Positions 1 through 8,561 are shown, counted from the stretch's first letter. The stretch is 64,000 nt of DNA from Streptomyces sp. HUAS CB01 (GCF_030406905.1 NZ_CP129137.1:4918001-4982000), one strand, 5' to 3'. The notes: generated by a model not told the origin, from the letters alone. A program made the numbers and translations.

Positions 1-78
1 CTGGAGACGAAGGGGCCGGAGCACTGCGCGGAGGTCGGGGCGGCGCTTCGGGAAGCCGGTTATCAGGTGACCGGCTGA
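1..78 (+). CDS. C-terminal end of a threonine ammonia-lyase-like PLP enzyme (partial)
   Basis: Frame 1 is open from the window edge to a TGA at 76-78 and gives 25 residues ending in REAGYQVTG. The piece LETKGPEHC followed by an amphipathic helix resembles the C-terminal regulatory (ACT-like) end of catabolic threonine dehydratases. In S. coelicolor a threonine dehydratase gene sits a few genes before greA and mca, as would be the case here. The call rests on this short tail and on synteny recalled from memory. The gene starts outside the window. Confidence 0.5.
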   Translation: METKGPEHCAEVGAALREAGYQVTG

Positions 79-179
79 CGGGCTGTCGGGCTGACCGGCT
101 GAGCCGGGCACGGGCGGCGCCGAGCGGCACCGGCGGAGTCGCCGGATCCAGGGCCCTCGCAGGGGTTTCCGGGGGGTTG

Positions 180-202
180 TGTATCGCGATGTATCGCGTT
201 AC
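180..202. promoter_or_regulatory. Tandem direct repeats upstream of the DrrA-like gene, possible operator
   Basis: Two identical 9-base units TGTATCGCG lie at 180-188 and 190-198, followed by TTAC. They are about 125 bases before the ATG of the ABC ATPase gene, in the only less GC-rich part of the leader (230-320). Drug exporters of this type are usually controlled by a TetR or PadR repressor binding CG-centred palindromes or repeats. No such regulator is adjacent in the window, so the role is inferred. Confidence 0.35.
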
Positions 203-325
203 GGTACCGGCCCGGGCCGTAAATTCGCCTGCGCCGGCGGTTGGTGAAATCTAAGCTTGCGCAGCAATCGCCTGAAGTAAGCAAACGATAAACGCAACTG
301 CCACCACCTGACTGGGAGTACCCAC

Positions 326-1360
326 ATGCCAGGCGCCATTTACGCCGAAGGTCTGGTGAAGACCTTCGGCGAGGTAAGGGCTCTGGACGGAGTTGATCTC
401 GACGTTCCCGAGGGCACCGTCCTCGGGCTCCTCGGCCCGAACGGCGCGGGCAAGACCACCGCCGTGCGCGTCCTGACGACCCTGCTCCGCCCCGACAGCG
501 GCAGGGCCGTCGTGGCGGGCATCGACGTCCTCCAGAACCCCAACGAAGTCCGGCGGTCGATCGGGCTCTCCGGCCAGTTCGCCGCGGTCGACGAATACCT
601 GACCGGCCGCGAGAACCTGCAGATGGTCGGCCGGCTCTACCAGATGAACGCCAGGGCCGCGAAGGCCAGGGCCAGCGAGCTGCTGGAGCGCTTCAACCTC
701 GCCGACGCGGCCGACCGCCCGGCGAAGACCTACTCCGGCGGTATGCGCCGGCGTCTCGACCTCGCCGCGGCGCTCGTCGTCTCCCCGCCCGTGATGTTCA
801 TGGACGAGCCCACCACCGGTCTCGACCCGCGCAACCGCCAGGCGCTGTGGGAAGTCATCAAGGAGCTCGTCGGCGGCGGTACGACGCTGCTGCTGACCAC
901 GCAGTACCTGGAGGAGGCCGACCACCTGGCCGACGACATCTGCGTCGTCGACCACGGCAAGGTCATCGCCCGGGGTACAGCGGACCAGCTCAAGGCGCGC
1001 ACCGGAGGGGAGCGGGTCGAGGTCGTCGTCCACCGGCCCGACGAGATCGCCCCCGCCCGCGACATCCTCCGGCGCTTCGGCGCCGAAGGAGCGGCCGCCG
1101 GCGACATCGCGGTCGAGGAGCACACCCGGAGGCTCACGGTTCCGGTGACCGGCGGGGCCAAGCTGCTCGCCGAGGTCATCCGCGAGCTGGACGCCGCCGG
1201 CGTCGAGATCGACGACATCGGGCTGCGCCGCCCCACCCTCGACGACGTCTTCATCTCCCTGACCGGCCGCCATGCCGAGGAGGGCGCCGAGGACGGCGGC
1301 GAGGTGCCGGCCGCCCGCCAGGGCACGGACCGCAAGGCCGGGAAGGAGGCCGTGAAGTGA
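326..1360 (+). CDS. DrrA-type ABC transporter ATP-binding protein
   Basis: A 344-residue ATPase of the daunorubicin-resistance (DrrA) subfamily that would energise export of a hydrophobic drug or lipid through the permease encoded next. Walker A GPNGAGKTT is at 37-45, the ABC signature YSGGM at 136-140, Walker B MFMDEP at 157-162, and QYLEEAD follows in the H-loop region. The C-terminal 110 residues match the DUF4162-type extension of this subfamily. The ATG at 326 is preceded by GGGAG. The stop overlaps the GTG of the permease in a GTGA, so the two are translationally coupled. The substrate cannot be read from the sequence. Confidence 0.93.
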   Translation: MPGAIYAEGLVKTFGEVRALDGVDLDVPEGTVLGLLGPNGAGKTTAVRVLTTLLRPDSGRAVVAGIDVLQNPNEVRRSIGLSGQFAAVDEYLTGRENLQMVGRLYQMNARAAKARASELLERFNLADAADRPAKTYSGGMRRRLDLAAALVVSPPVMFMDEPTTGLDPRNRQALWEVIKELVGGGTTLLLTTQYLEEADHLADDICVVDHGKVIARGTADQLKARTGGERVEVVVHRPDEIAPARDILRRFGAEGAAAGDIAVEEHTRRLTVPVTGGAKLLAEVIRELDAAGVEIDDIGLRRPTLDDVFISLTGRHAEEGAEDGGEVPAARQGTDRKAGKEAVK

Positions 1361-2214
1361 CCACCGTCCAGGAAGCGGCGGACCGCGCCGCCGCGCCCCG
1401 CCCGCGCGGCGGCATCGCGCAGTCGGTGAGCGACTCGCTCGTCGTCGCCAAGCGCAATCTGATCCGTATGACCCGGATCCCGGAGATGATCATCTTCGGG
1501 ATGATCCAGCCGATCATGTTCGTGGTGCTGTTCACGTACGTGTTCGGCGGTTCCATCCAGGTCGGCGCCTCCACCTCGACCCAGGCCTACCGCGAGTTCC
1601 TGATGGCGGGCATCTTCGCCCAGACCGTCACGTTCGCGACCGCGGGCGCCGGTGCGGGCATCGCCGACGACATGCACAAGGGCCTCATCGACCGCTTCCG
1701 GTCGCTGCCGATGGCCCGGGGCGCGGTCCTCACCGGCCGCACCCTCGCCGACCTCGTGCAGACGGCACTGACGCTCGTCGTCCTCGCCGTCGTGGCGCTG
1801 CTCGTCGGCTGGCGGACCCACGAGAACCTCGGCAAGGTGCTGCTCGGCTTCCTGCTGCTGCTCCTGCTCGGCTACGCGTTCTCCTGGATCGGCGCACTGA
1901 TCGGCCTCTCGGTCCGCACGCCCGAGGCCGCCACCTCCGGCGGACTGATCTGGCTGTTCCCGCTGACGTTCATCTCGAACGCCTTCGTCGACGCCAACAA
2001 CATGCCGGGCTTCCTGCAGACGATCGCGGAGTGGAACCCGTTCAGCGCGACCGTCCAGGCGTGCCGCGAGCTGTTCGGCAATCTGCCGCCCGGCTTCGAG
2101 GCGCCCGACGCCTGGCCGATGCAGCACCCGGTGCTGGCCTCGGTGATCTGGTCGGTCCTGATCCTGGTGGTCTTCCGCACCCTCGCGGTGCGCAAGTACC
2201 GCTCGGCGGTCTGA
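1357..2214 (+). CDS. DrrB-type ABC-2 transporter permease
   Basis: The GTG at 1357 overlaps the ATPase stop and has GGAAGGAGG just upstream, giving 285 residues. The first 40 residues are polar and end in SLVVAKRNLIRMTRIPEM, the typical entry into the first helix of ABC-2 (DrrB/NodJ) permeases. About six hydrophobic segments follow, for example around 44-66, 85-110, 130-150, 155-180, 190-205 and 255-275. It forms the membrane half of the exporter with the preceding ATPase. A longer frame starting at 847 runs antiphase through the ATPase gene and is not the real start. Confidence 0.92.
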   Translation: MTTVQEAADRAAAPRPRGGIAQSVSDSLVVAKRNLIRMTRIPEMIIFGMIQPIMFVVLFTYVFGGSIQVGASTSTQAYREFLMAGIFAQTVTFATAGAGAGIADDMHKGLIDRFRSLPMARGAVLTGRTLADLVQTALTLVVLAVVALLVGWRTHENLGKVLLGFLLLLLLGYAFSWIGALIGLSVRTPEAATSGGLIWLFPLTFISNAFVDANNMPGFLQTIAEWNPFSATVQACRELFGNLPPGFEAPDAWPMQHPVLASVIWSVLILVVFRTLAVRKYRSAV

Positions 2215-2253
2215 GCCCACGACCCCGCGCCGTACCGTCCCCGCGGACGGCGG

Positions 2254-2289
2254 AAGGCCCCGGCAGCGTCGGATCGCTGCCGGGGCCTT
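2254..2289. terminator. Bidirectional terminator between the ABC exporter and greA
   Basis: A perfect 15-bp stem (2254-2268 with 2275-2289) with a 6-base loop lies between two convergent genes. It begins AAGGCCCCGG and ends CCGGGGCCTT, so both strands end in a short T run. Confidence 0.85.
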
Positions 2290-2319
2290 CTCGCGCGCGA
2301 GGACCGCGGACGGGGTGGC

Positions 2320-2817
2320 TCAGCCCTGGTACGGCTTGGCCTCGAGGATCTTCACCATGGCCGTCCTGCCGTTGGGAAGCTCGTACTCCGCGTCCTGGCC
2401 GACCTTCTTGCCGTTCACGCCCGAGCCGAGCGGGGACTGCGGCGAGTACGTCGAGATGTCGCCCGACGCGTACTCGCGGGAAGCGAGCAGGAAGGTCTCG
2501 GTGTCACTCTCGTCGCCGTCGAAGGCGACCGTGACGACCATGCCGGGGGCCACCGTGCCGTTGTCCGCCGGGGCCTCGCCGACCTTCGCCTTCTCCAGGA
2601 GCTGGGTCAGCTGGCGCACACGGAGCTCCTGCTTGCCCTGCTCCTCCTTGGCCGCGTGGTACCCGCCGTTCTCCCGCAGGTCGCCCTCCTCACGGGCCGC
2701 CTCGATCTTCTTCGCGATCTCGACGCGCGCGGGACCAGACAGGTACTCCAGCTCGGCCTTGAGCTGGTTGTACGCCTCCTGGGTGAGCCAGGTGACGTTC
2801 TCGCTGGTCTGGGTCAC
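2320..2817 (-). CDS. greA: Transcription elongation factor GreA
   Basis: A 165-residue GreA, which rescues backtracked RNA polymerase by stimulating transcript cleavage. The N-terminal coiled coil is visible at about residues 5-75 (LTQEAYNQLKAELEYL and EGDLRENGGYHAAKEEQ, including the acidic D/E tip). The C-terminal FKBP-like domain follows, with SPLGSGVNGKKVG near the end. The GTG at 2817 is chosen because AGGAG sits 5 bases upstream and family members begin VTQT. A 10-residue longer ATG form (2847) lacks a ribosome site. It is monocistronic and ends at the shared hairpin at 2254-2289. Confidence 0.96.
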   Translation of the reverse strand: MTQTSENVTWLTQEAYNQLKAELEYLSGPARVEIAKKIEAAREEGDLRENGGYHAAKEEQGKQELRVRQLTQLLEKAKVGEAPADNGTVAPGMVVTVAFDGDESDTETFLLASREYASGDISTYSPQSPLGSGVNGKKVGQDAEYELPNGRTAMVKILEAKPYQG

Positions 2818-2986
2818 AGGTGCTCCTCGTAGGTACTGGGGATACAAAGCATCGCCCTACCCAGAAGGATGTTCCTCCACGAGTGGGCGAAACCACGAGC
2901 CTAACAATTGGCGACGGAAAGGGGGAGGACCGAAAGCCCTCAAAATTGCGTCGCCGCAGGTCAGCGCCGACCCGTCCGGAAAAACG

Positions 2987-3403
2987 TCAGCCCTTCGGCC
3001 CGTCGTCCGCGGTGCAGCCGGCAAGCTCGGCACTCGTCGCCTTCGCCGTCGTACGCACGGTGACGACCTGGTCCACCCGCGTCTCGCGCGTGTCGAAGCG
3101 GACGTCCCGCCGGCCGACCTCGGAGCCGTCCTCGGCGCGCGAGCGGAGGGTGCAGTAGCCCTGCGCGCCGCCGTCCTTGCGGACCTCCAGATGCACCTGG
3201 ACCCGGTCCTCCGCCGTGACGTCGAACTTGATCACCTCGGCGCTGATCCGCTGGCCGCTCACGTAGTCGTAGCCGAACCAGGCGATCATGGCGACGAAAC
3301 CGGCGCCGAGCACCGCGCCGATGATCCTGAGCCTGCGGTCGGCGCGCTCGTCCGCCGAGCGCCCGTAACGGCCCTCGGTAAGCCCCTCGCGCACCGCGCC
3401 CAT
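2987..3403 (-). CDS. DUF4307 family membrane-anchored protein
   Basis: A 138-residue protein with a short Arg-rich cytoplasmic head, one membrane helix at about 27-47 (IIGAVLGAGFVAMIAWFGYDYV) split by few polar residues, and an extracytoplasmic beta-rich domain with two cysteines (YCTL and AGCT). This layout matches DUF4307, an actinobacterial family of unknown function. It is transcribed divergently from mca with a 98-base gap, an arrangement I remember as conserved in Streptomyces. No enzymatic motif is visible. Confidence 0.8.
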   Translation of the reverse strand: MGAVREGLTEGRYGRSADERADRRLRIIGAVLGAGFVAMIAWFGYDYVSGQRISAEVIKFDVTAEDRVQVHLEVRKDGGAQGYCTLRSRAEDGSEVGRRDVRFDTRETRVDQVVTVRTTAKATSAELAGCTADDGPKG

Positions 3404-3435
3404 GATCGTCCTCTCATTCCCGAAAGACGCCGGAA

Positions 3436-3465
3436 TTTTCGTCCCCCGGTTTCCGTCACTATAGA
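3436..3465 (+). promoter_or_regulatory. Putative mca promoter
   Basis: TATAGA at 3460-3465 is a good -10 element, with TTTTCG 18 bases upstream. Transcription would start near 3472, leaving about 30 bases before the TTG start at 3502 or making an ATG at 3475 nearly leaderless. Confidence 0.45.
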
Positions 3466-3501
3466 AGCCGTCCGATGCGACACATCACCGAGGATCGAGT
3501 C

Positions 3502-4383
3502 TTGACTGAGCAGCTGCGACTGATGGCCGTCCACGCCCACCCCGACGACGAGTCGAGCAAGGGCGCGGCCACGATGGCCAAGTACGTGTCCGAGGGGGTG
3601 GACGTGCTGGTCGTGACCTGCACGGGAGGCGAGCGCGGCTCCATCCTCAACCCCAAGCTCCAGGGCGACCGGTACATCGAGGAGAACATCCACGAGGTGC
3701 GCCGCAAGGAGATGGACGAAGCCCGCGAGATCCTGGGCGTGAAGCAGGAGTGGCTCGGCTTCGTCGACTCCGGCCTGCCGGAGGGTGACCCGCTGCCCCC
3801 GCTGCCCGAGGGCTGCTTCGCGCTGGAGGACGTCGACAAGGCGGCCGGCGAGCTGGTGCGGAAGATCCGCTCCTTCCGCCCGCAGGTCATCACCACGTAC
3901 GACGAGAACGGCGGTTACCCGCACCCGGACCACATCATGACCCACAAGATCACGATGGTGGCCTTCGAGGGCGCGGCCGACGTCGAGAAGTACCCGGAGT
4001 CCGAGTACGGCCCGGCCTGGCAGGCGCTGAAGCTCTACTACAACCAGGGCTTCAACCGCCCGCGCACGGTCGCCCTCCACGAGGCCCTGCTCGCGCGCGG
4101 CCTGGACTCCCCGTACGGCGAGTGGCTGGAGCGCTGGAAGGAGTTCCAGCGCGCGGAGCGGACCCTCACGACGTTCGTGCCGTGCGCCGACTTCTTCGAG
4201 ACCCGCGACCGGGCGCTGATCGCCCACGCCACCCAGATCGACCCGGACGGCGGCTGGTTCCGCGTACCGATGCAGATCCAGCAGGAGGTGTGGCCGACCG
4301 AAGAGTACGAGCTCGCCAAGTCCCTCGTCGACACCTCCCTGCCCGAGGACGACCTGTTCGCCGGGGTTCGCGCGGACGCCTGA
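3502..4383 (+). CDS. mca: Mycothiol S-conjugate amidase Mca
   Basis: A zinc amidase (LmbE/PIG-L fold) that cleaves mycothiol S-conjugates of drugs and electrophiles into a mercapturic acid and GlcN-Ins. Its N-terminus has the metal motif AHPDDE, then CTGGERG, and further on YPHPDHIMTH, which supplies the third zinc ligand. The length (293 residues) is right for Mca and longer than the usual form of the deacetylase MshB. The TTG at 3502 is preferred because GAGG lies 8 bases upstream and known Mca proteins begin TEQLRLMAVHAHPD. An in-frame ATG at 3475 would add nine residues. A strong hairpin follows. Confidence 0.93.
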   Translation: MTEQLRLMAVHAHPDDESSKGAATMAKYVSEGVDVLVVTCTGGERGSILNPKLQGDRYIEENIHEVRRKEMDEAREILGVKQEWLGFVDSGLPEGDPLPPLPEGCFALEDVDKAAGELVRKIRSFRPQVITTYDENGGYPHPDHIMTHKITMVAFEGAADVEKYPESEYGPAWQALKLYYNQGFNRPRTVALHEALLARGLDSPYGEWLERWKEFQRAERTLTTFVPCADFFETRDRALIAHATQIDPDGGWFRVPMQIQQEVWPTEEYELAKSLVDTSLPEDDLFAGVRADA

Positions 4384-4408
4384 CCCGGCCGTCCTCCCGG
4401 TCCCCACC

Positions 4409-4447
4409 ACGCCTTCCCCCGGCCCGGGGTGGGCCGGGGGAGGGCGT
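4409..4447 (+). terminator. Terminator after mca
   Basis: A 17-bp stem (4409-4425 with 4431-4447, a single G-T pair) with a 5-base loop lies between mca and the small membrane protein gene. Confidence 0.75.
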
Positions 4448-4493
4448 CACGGACGCCCGGGTATGGTCGGTACATCCACACAAGGAGCGACCG

Positions 4494-4742
4494 ATGAGCA
4501 GCACAGGCCTGGCGATGACGCACCTCGTCCCCCTCGCCAAGGAGCTCGACGAGAACAAGGTGACGCCCGGCGTCCTCGGGTTCATCGTCTTCGCGGTGAT
4601 GGCGGCCGGTGTCTGGCTGCTGATGAAGTCGATGAACCGCCATATGAACCGGGTGAACTTCGAGGAGACCCCGGCGACCGCGTCCGCCACGACGGCGGGC
4701 ACCGCGTCCCGGGCCGGCGCCGACACCGCGAAGAGCGAGTAG
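4494..4742 (+). CDS. Small single-pass membrane protein
   Basis: An 82-residue protein starting at the ATG at 4494, with AAGGAG 8 bases upstream. One hydrophobic helix is clear at about 27-44 (VLGFIVFAVMAAGVWLLM), followed by a basic stretch (KSMNRHMNR) and a Thr/Ala-rich tail, which suggests Nin-Cin topology. I recall a homologue directly after mca in other Streptomyces. The function is unknown. It has its own hairpin terminator. Confidence 0.75.
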   Translation: MSSTGLAMTHLVPLAKELDENKVTPGVLGFIVFAVMAAGVWLLMKSMNRHMNRVNFEETPATASATTAGTASRAGADTAKSE

Positions 4743-4749
4743 GACCTCC

Positions 4750-4783
4750 CCCTCGGCCGGGCGCGCCCGTGCCCGGCCGAGGG
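4750..4783 (+). terminator. Terminator after the small membrane protein
   Basis: A perfect 13-bp stem (4750-4762 with 4771-4783) and 8-base loop, seven bases after the stop codon. Confidence 0.7.
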
Positions 4784-4892
4784 CATCGGCCGGGCGTACG
4801 CGTGCCCGGCCGCGCCGCGCCCACGGCCGCCCGGGTCGCGCCGGCACCCGTGACCTGGCGCCGGGTCGTGCCGGGCCGTCGGCCTGGCCCCC

Positions 4893-5285
4893 TCGGCTCA
4901 GTCAAGGGACGCCCGTCGCCGTCCGGTCGTGCCGGGGGACGTGTGCCCGCCGGTGCGGTCCAGGGGTGTGTCCGTGGCCTTCCGATCGTGCCGGGTCCCG
5001 CCAGGTGCGTTCCTGTCGTGCCGGACGGGCCGACGCGTGGCCGTCGGCTCAGTCAAGGGACGCCCGTCGCCGTCCGGTCGTCCCGGGGCGGTCGACGTGT
5101 GCCCGCCGGTGCGGTCCAGGGGTGTGTCCGTGGCCTTCCGATCGTGCCGGGTCCCGCCAGGTGCGTTCCTGTCGTGCCGGACGGGCCGACGCGTGGCCGT
5201 CGGCTCAGTCAAGGGACGCCCGTCGCCGTCCGGTCGTGCCGGGGGACGTGTGCCCGCCGGTCGGCCCGTGGCCGTCGGCTCAGTC
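4893..5285. repeat. Tandem repeat of about 151-156 bp, 2.5 copies, at the 3' end of the STAND gene
   Basis: Copies begin TCGGCTCAGTC at 4893, 5044 and 5200, and the same start recurs at 5275. The first two copies differ mainly by a 5-base insertion (CGGTC before GACGTGTG). The third is cut to 75 bases by loss of the middle. The TGA stop of the large minus-strand gene (5280-5282) lies inside the 5275 repeat start, so the array is a duplication of sequence lying just downstream of that gene. The reading frame inside it (minus strand, 4898-5212) is an internal repeat of low complexity and is probably not coding. The rest of the 4743-5279 gap holds nothing else I recognise. Confidence 0.85.
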
Positions 5286-8200
5286 GACCGGTACGCCCAT
5301 CACCTCCCGCGCGTGCCGCCCGGGCACCATGCCCAGCTGCCACGCCTGCCAGTCGTCCTCCAGCCGCACCCCGCGCTCCAGGACCAGGGCGAACGCCTCC
5401 ATGCAGTCCTCCAGCCGGCCGTCGCGGGCCGGGTGGGGTCCCTCGCGCAGCGTGGCCAGTTCCTCCTGGGCGACGACCGTGCCCACCTCCACCCCGCCCG
5501 CCGAGGCGTACGGCAGCAGCGTGCAGCGCAGGAAGCCGGCCCAGTCCGCGCCCCGGCGGTCGCCGTACGAGGCGAACAGCGCGGCCGCCTCCTCGCAGAG
5601 CGCCAGGGCCTGGGCGGGACGGCTGTTGCCCGCGTCGATCACCGCCAGCTCCAGGCAGGTCCAGGCCTCCCCGTGGGCGACCCGGATGCGCTGGAAGTCC
5701 GCCCGGGCGTCGACCAGGAGCTGGCGGGCGAAACCGGAGTTGCGCAGATTGCCGGTCTGCGCCGCGCGCTGGTCGCGGGTGGCGCGGCCGGAGTGGTGGC
5801 GGGCGCAGGCCAGCCCGTACACGTCCCGCATCCGGGAGAACATCGTCCGGGCGCGCTCCAGTTCCCGCACGGCCTGGTCGCGTTCCCCCCGCTCCTCGAG
5901 CGCCTGGCCCAGGTAGTACAGGGTCCATGCCTCACCGCGCGCGTCCTCGTTCTCGCGGTGCCGGGCGAGAGCCTGGTTCAGCTGCTCGACCGCCGGGGAC
6001 GGATCGCCGTCCACCAGCCGGGCCCGGGCCAGTTGTGTCAGCGCCCACGCCTCGCCCCGCCCGTCCTGGGTCCGCCCGTACAGGTCGAGCGCCAGCCGCA
6101 GGGACGCCTCCGCCTCCGGCACCCTCCCCATGCGCAGGTGCACCTGGCCGAACTGGAAGTGGGACCAGGCCTCGCCGTGCAGCGACTCGCTCTCCCGGTG
6201 CAGCTGAACGGCGGTCGTCAGCAGCGTCCGGGCCTCGGCGAGGTTCGCCCGGTCCCGCTCCACCGCGGCCAGCGCGTGCAGGGTCCACGCCCGGTCGGCC
6301 GCCAGCTCCTCGGAGGACTGCAGCTCCATCGCCTCGCGCAGCTTCGCCGACGCCTCGGTCAGATTGCCCTGGTGGTGCAGCGTGATGCCGAGGGAGCACA
6401 GGGCACGGGCCGCACCCGCCTCGTGCTGCGCCTCGCGGTACAGGTCCACCACCGACGACAGGGTCGTGCGCGCCTTGTCCAGCTCGCCGAGCTGCCGGGC
6501 GGCGATACCCGTGCGCCACTGCACCGAGCGGACCAGCAGGCCCTGGTCGACCGCCTGCGTCAGCTCGTTGATCTCCCCGAGCCGGTAGAGGTCGCCGCGC
6601 AGCAGGCAGTAGTCGCAGAGGGCGCCCAGGAGATTCAGCACGGCCTGCTGGTCCACTCCCTCGGCGTGCCGGAGCGCCGCCGTGATGAAACTCGACTCGT
6701 CGTCCAGCCAGCGCAGCGCCGCCTCCAGCGAGGTGAAGCCGTGACCGGCCGAGGTCCGGGCGAACATGTCGGCACGGGTCGAGGTCTTCCCGTCGACCAG
6801 CCGGATCACCGTGTCGGCGAGTTCCGCGTACCCGATGATCAACCGCTCCTGCGCCGCCGTGCGTTCGGCCTGCTCCTCCTCGTCCAGCAGCCGCGCCAGG
6901 GCGAAGGACCGTACGGCGTCGTGCAGCCGGTAGCGCTCTCCCCCCGCTCCCCCGACGCCCTGCGGGCGGGGCTGCTGGATCCCCGGCGGCGTGGAGGGAC
7001 CCCCGCGCACATGGTCCAGCAGTCCCGCCCTCGCCAGCTCCGACAGCAGCCGCTGCGCCTCGGCCTCGTCCGTGCCCAGCAGCGCCGACGCCGCCGCCGC
7101 GCCCAGGGACGCCCGGCCCGCGAGGGCGAGCCTGCGCAGCAGCCTGCGGCCCTCGTCCGGGAGGTCCGTGTAGCGCAGCCACAGCGCCCGCTCCACCGCT
7201 CCCACCGGCCCGTAGGCACCGAGGTCCGAGGCCAGTGCGTGCGGAGTGCGGGTGCCCAGGGACGAGCCGGCGATCCGCAGCGCCAGCGGCAGCCCCCCGG
7301 AGAGGTCCCGGATCGTGTCCATCGAGCGCGAGTCGTACGGACCATCCAGCGGCTCCCCGGCGGACGCCGCGAGCAGTTCCTCGGCGCCCGCCGCGTCCAG
7401 GGCCTCCACCGGCAGCCGGTGCACCCACGCCGGGAGGTCCTCGGGGAGCTCCAGCGGCTCCCGCGCGGTCACCAGCACCAGACTGTCCGAGCGCTCCGGG
7501 ACGAGCATCCGCACCTGCTCGGGATCGCTCGCGTCGTCCAGGACGACGGTGACGGGCAGCCCGGTCAGGTACTGGTGGTAGAGCTCGCCGAGGCGCCGGA
7601 CCTGCTGCTCCGCGGACGACCGTTCCCTGAAGAGCAACTGCTCGCGCGGCGCTCCGAGCCGGTTCAGCAGGTGCAGCAGCGCGTCCCGGGTCGACAGCGG
7701 CTGCTCGCCCGTGGACCCGCCGCGCAGATCCACCAGGCACGCGCCCCGGAACTGGTCCTTCAGCTCGCGGGCGGCCCGCACCGCGAGCGTGGTGCGGCCC
7801 GACCCGGGTTCGCCGTACAGCACGACGACCGTGGGCTTCGTCTCCGTCGACGCCCGCGCGGCGTGGACCCACTGCGCGATCTGCGCCATCGCCTCCCGGC
7901 GTCCGGCGAACGGCCCTCCCGGCTCCGGGAGATGGGCGAAGGACTGCTCCAGCACATTGCGGCGGCGGGCCGCCTGGCTGCGGTCCGCCCCGCGCAACGG
8001 CGGGCCCGCCGCGGTCTTCTTCACCGGGCGGGCGGTGGCCGCCGTCAGCATCCGCTGCTGGTCCAGGAACGGGCGGATGCCCCGGACCTCGAGCGCGGTC
8101 AGCCACTGCAGCCGCAACTGCTCGGGTCCGCCCGGCTGCCCGAGCGCACCGGCCCTGCGGTGCGCCGCCGGCCAGTGGGACGCGGTGACCTTGGCGACGG

Positions 8201-8561
8201 TCGCCGCCGCCCCGGCCACCGCCACGACGGCCCCGGCGCCGAGCGCCGTGCCCGTCGCCGTGCCCAGGGCCATGTCCGCCCCGACGGCGGCCGCCGCGGC
8301 AACCGCGGTGACCAGCACGGGCGTCGACATGTCCTGCCGGCCGAACCGCTCGGCCAGGGACGAGTGCCCGGCCTCCGCCTCCTCCACCGCGCGGAGATAC
8401 GCCGCGTACTCCTCGTCCGCGCTCGCCGCCATCGTCTGCAGTGCGTCGCGACCGCGTGAGAGCAGCGTCGCGGAGTCCGTTCTGCCGCCGGAGCGGCGCA
8501 CCTCCTCCTCGACGGCCCGCACCAACAGCCGCTCGGCTTCCGTCCGATGGCTGTCCCGCAT
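5280..8561 (-). CDS. STAND NTPase with C-terminal TPR repeats (AfsR-like, no DNA-binding domain)
   Basis: A 1093-residue signalling NTPase. The N-terminal 80 residues are charged, and a long Ala/Val/Gly hydrophobic stretch at about 80-125 could give one or two membrane helices. An NB-ARC-type NTPase follows, with Walker A GEPGSGRTT (250-258), Walker B VTVVLDDA (337-344) and the GLPLAL motif (423-428). From about 570 to the end there are many TPR-like helical pairs with repeated GEAW motifs. AfsR-type regulators share the NTPase-TPR part, but here the SARP DNA-binding head is replaced by the hydrophobic segment. The ATG at 8561 follows GGAGGGGG. Likely a membrane-tethered switch or scaffold; the ligand is unknown. 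Confidence 0.85.
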   Translation of the reverse strand: MRDSHRTEAERLLVRAVEEEVRRSGGRTDSATLLSRGRDALQTMAASADEEYAAYLRAVEEAEAGHSSLAERFGRQDMSTPVLVTAVAAAAAVGADMALGTATGTALGAGAVVAVAGAAATVAKVTASHWPAAHRRAGALGQPGGPEQLRLQWLTALEVRGIRPFLDQQRMLTAATARPVKKTAAGPPLRGADRSQAARRRNVLEQSFAHLPEPGGPFAGRREAMAQIAQWVHAARASTETKPTVVVLYGEPGSGRTTLAVRAARELKDQFRGACLVDLRGGSTGEQPLSTRDALLHLLNRLGAPREQLLFRERSSAEQQVRRLGELYHQYLTGLPVTVVLDDASDPEQVRMLVPERSDSLVLVTAREPLELPEDLPAWVHRLPVEALDAAGAEELLAASAGEPLDGPYDSRSMDTIRDLSGGLPLALRIAGSSLGTRTPHALASDLGAYGPVGAVERALWLRYTDLPDEGRRLLRRLALAGRASLGAAAASALLGTDEAEAQRLLSELARAGLLDHVRGGPSTPPGIQQPRPQGVGGAGGERYRLHDAVRSFALARLLDEEEQAERTAAQERLIIGYAELADTVIRLVDGKTSTRADMFARTSAGHGFTSLEAALRWLDDESSFITAALRHAEGVDQQAVLNLLGALCDYCLLRGDLYRLGEINELTQAVDQGLLVRSVQWRTGIAARQLGELDKARTTLSSVVDLYREAQHEAGAARALCSLGITLHHQGNLTEASAKLREAMELQSSEELAADRAWTLHALAAVERDRANLAEARTLLTTAVQLHRESESLHGEAWSHFQFGQVHLRMGRVPEAEASLRLALDLYGRTQDGRGEAWALTQLARARLVDGDPSPAVEQLNQALARHRENEDARGEAWTLYYLGQALEERGERDQAVRELERARTMFSRMRDVYGLACARHHSGRATRDQRAAQTGNLRNSGFARQLLVDARADFQRIRVAHGEAWTCLELAVIDAGNSRPAQALALCEEAAALFASYGDRRGADWAGFLRCTLLPYASAGGVEVGTVVAQEELATLREGPHPARDGRLEDCMEAFALVLERGVRLEDDWQAWQLGMVPGRHAREVMGVPVD

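Noticed and set aside
847..1356. Long upstream extension of the DrrB-like permease frame
   Set aside because: It is the out-of-phase shadow of the ATPase gene; the GTG at 1357 has a strong ribosome site and couples to the ATPase stop.
4898..5212. A 104-codon internally repeated frame on the minus strand within the tandem array
   Set aside because: It only reflects the DNA repeat, has Arg/Thr/Pro-rich composition, no ribosome site and differs between copies by a length change that is not meaningful for protein structure.
4893..5285. Possible CRISPR array
   Set aside because: The units are 150 bases of continuous repeat without spacers, and no cas gene is present.
4929..8459. A plus-strand frame of 1176 codons opposite the STAND gene
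   Set aside because: It is a mirror of a high-GC gene on the other strand; its Arg/Gln/Pro-rich product has no domains while the minus strand gives a clear NTPase-TPR protein.
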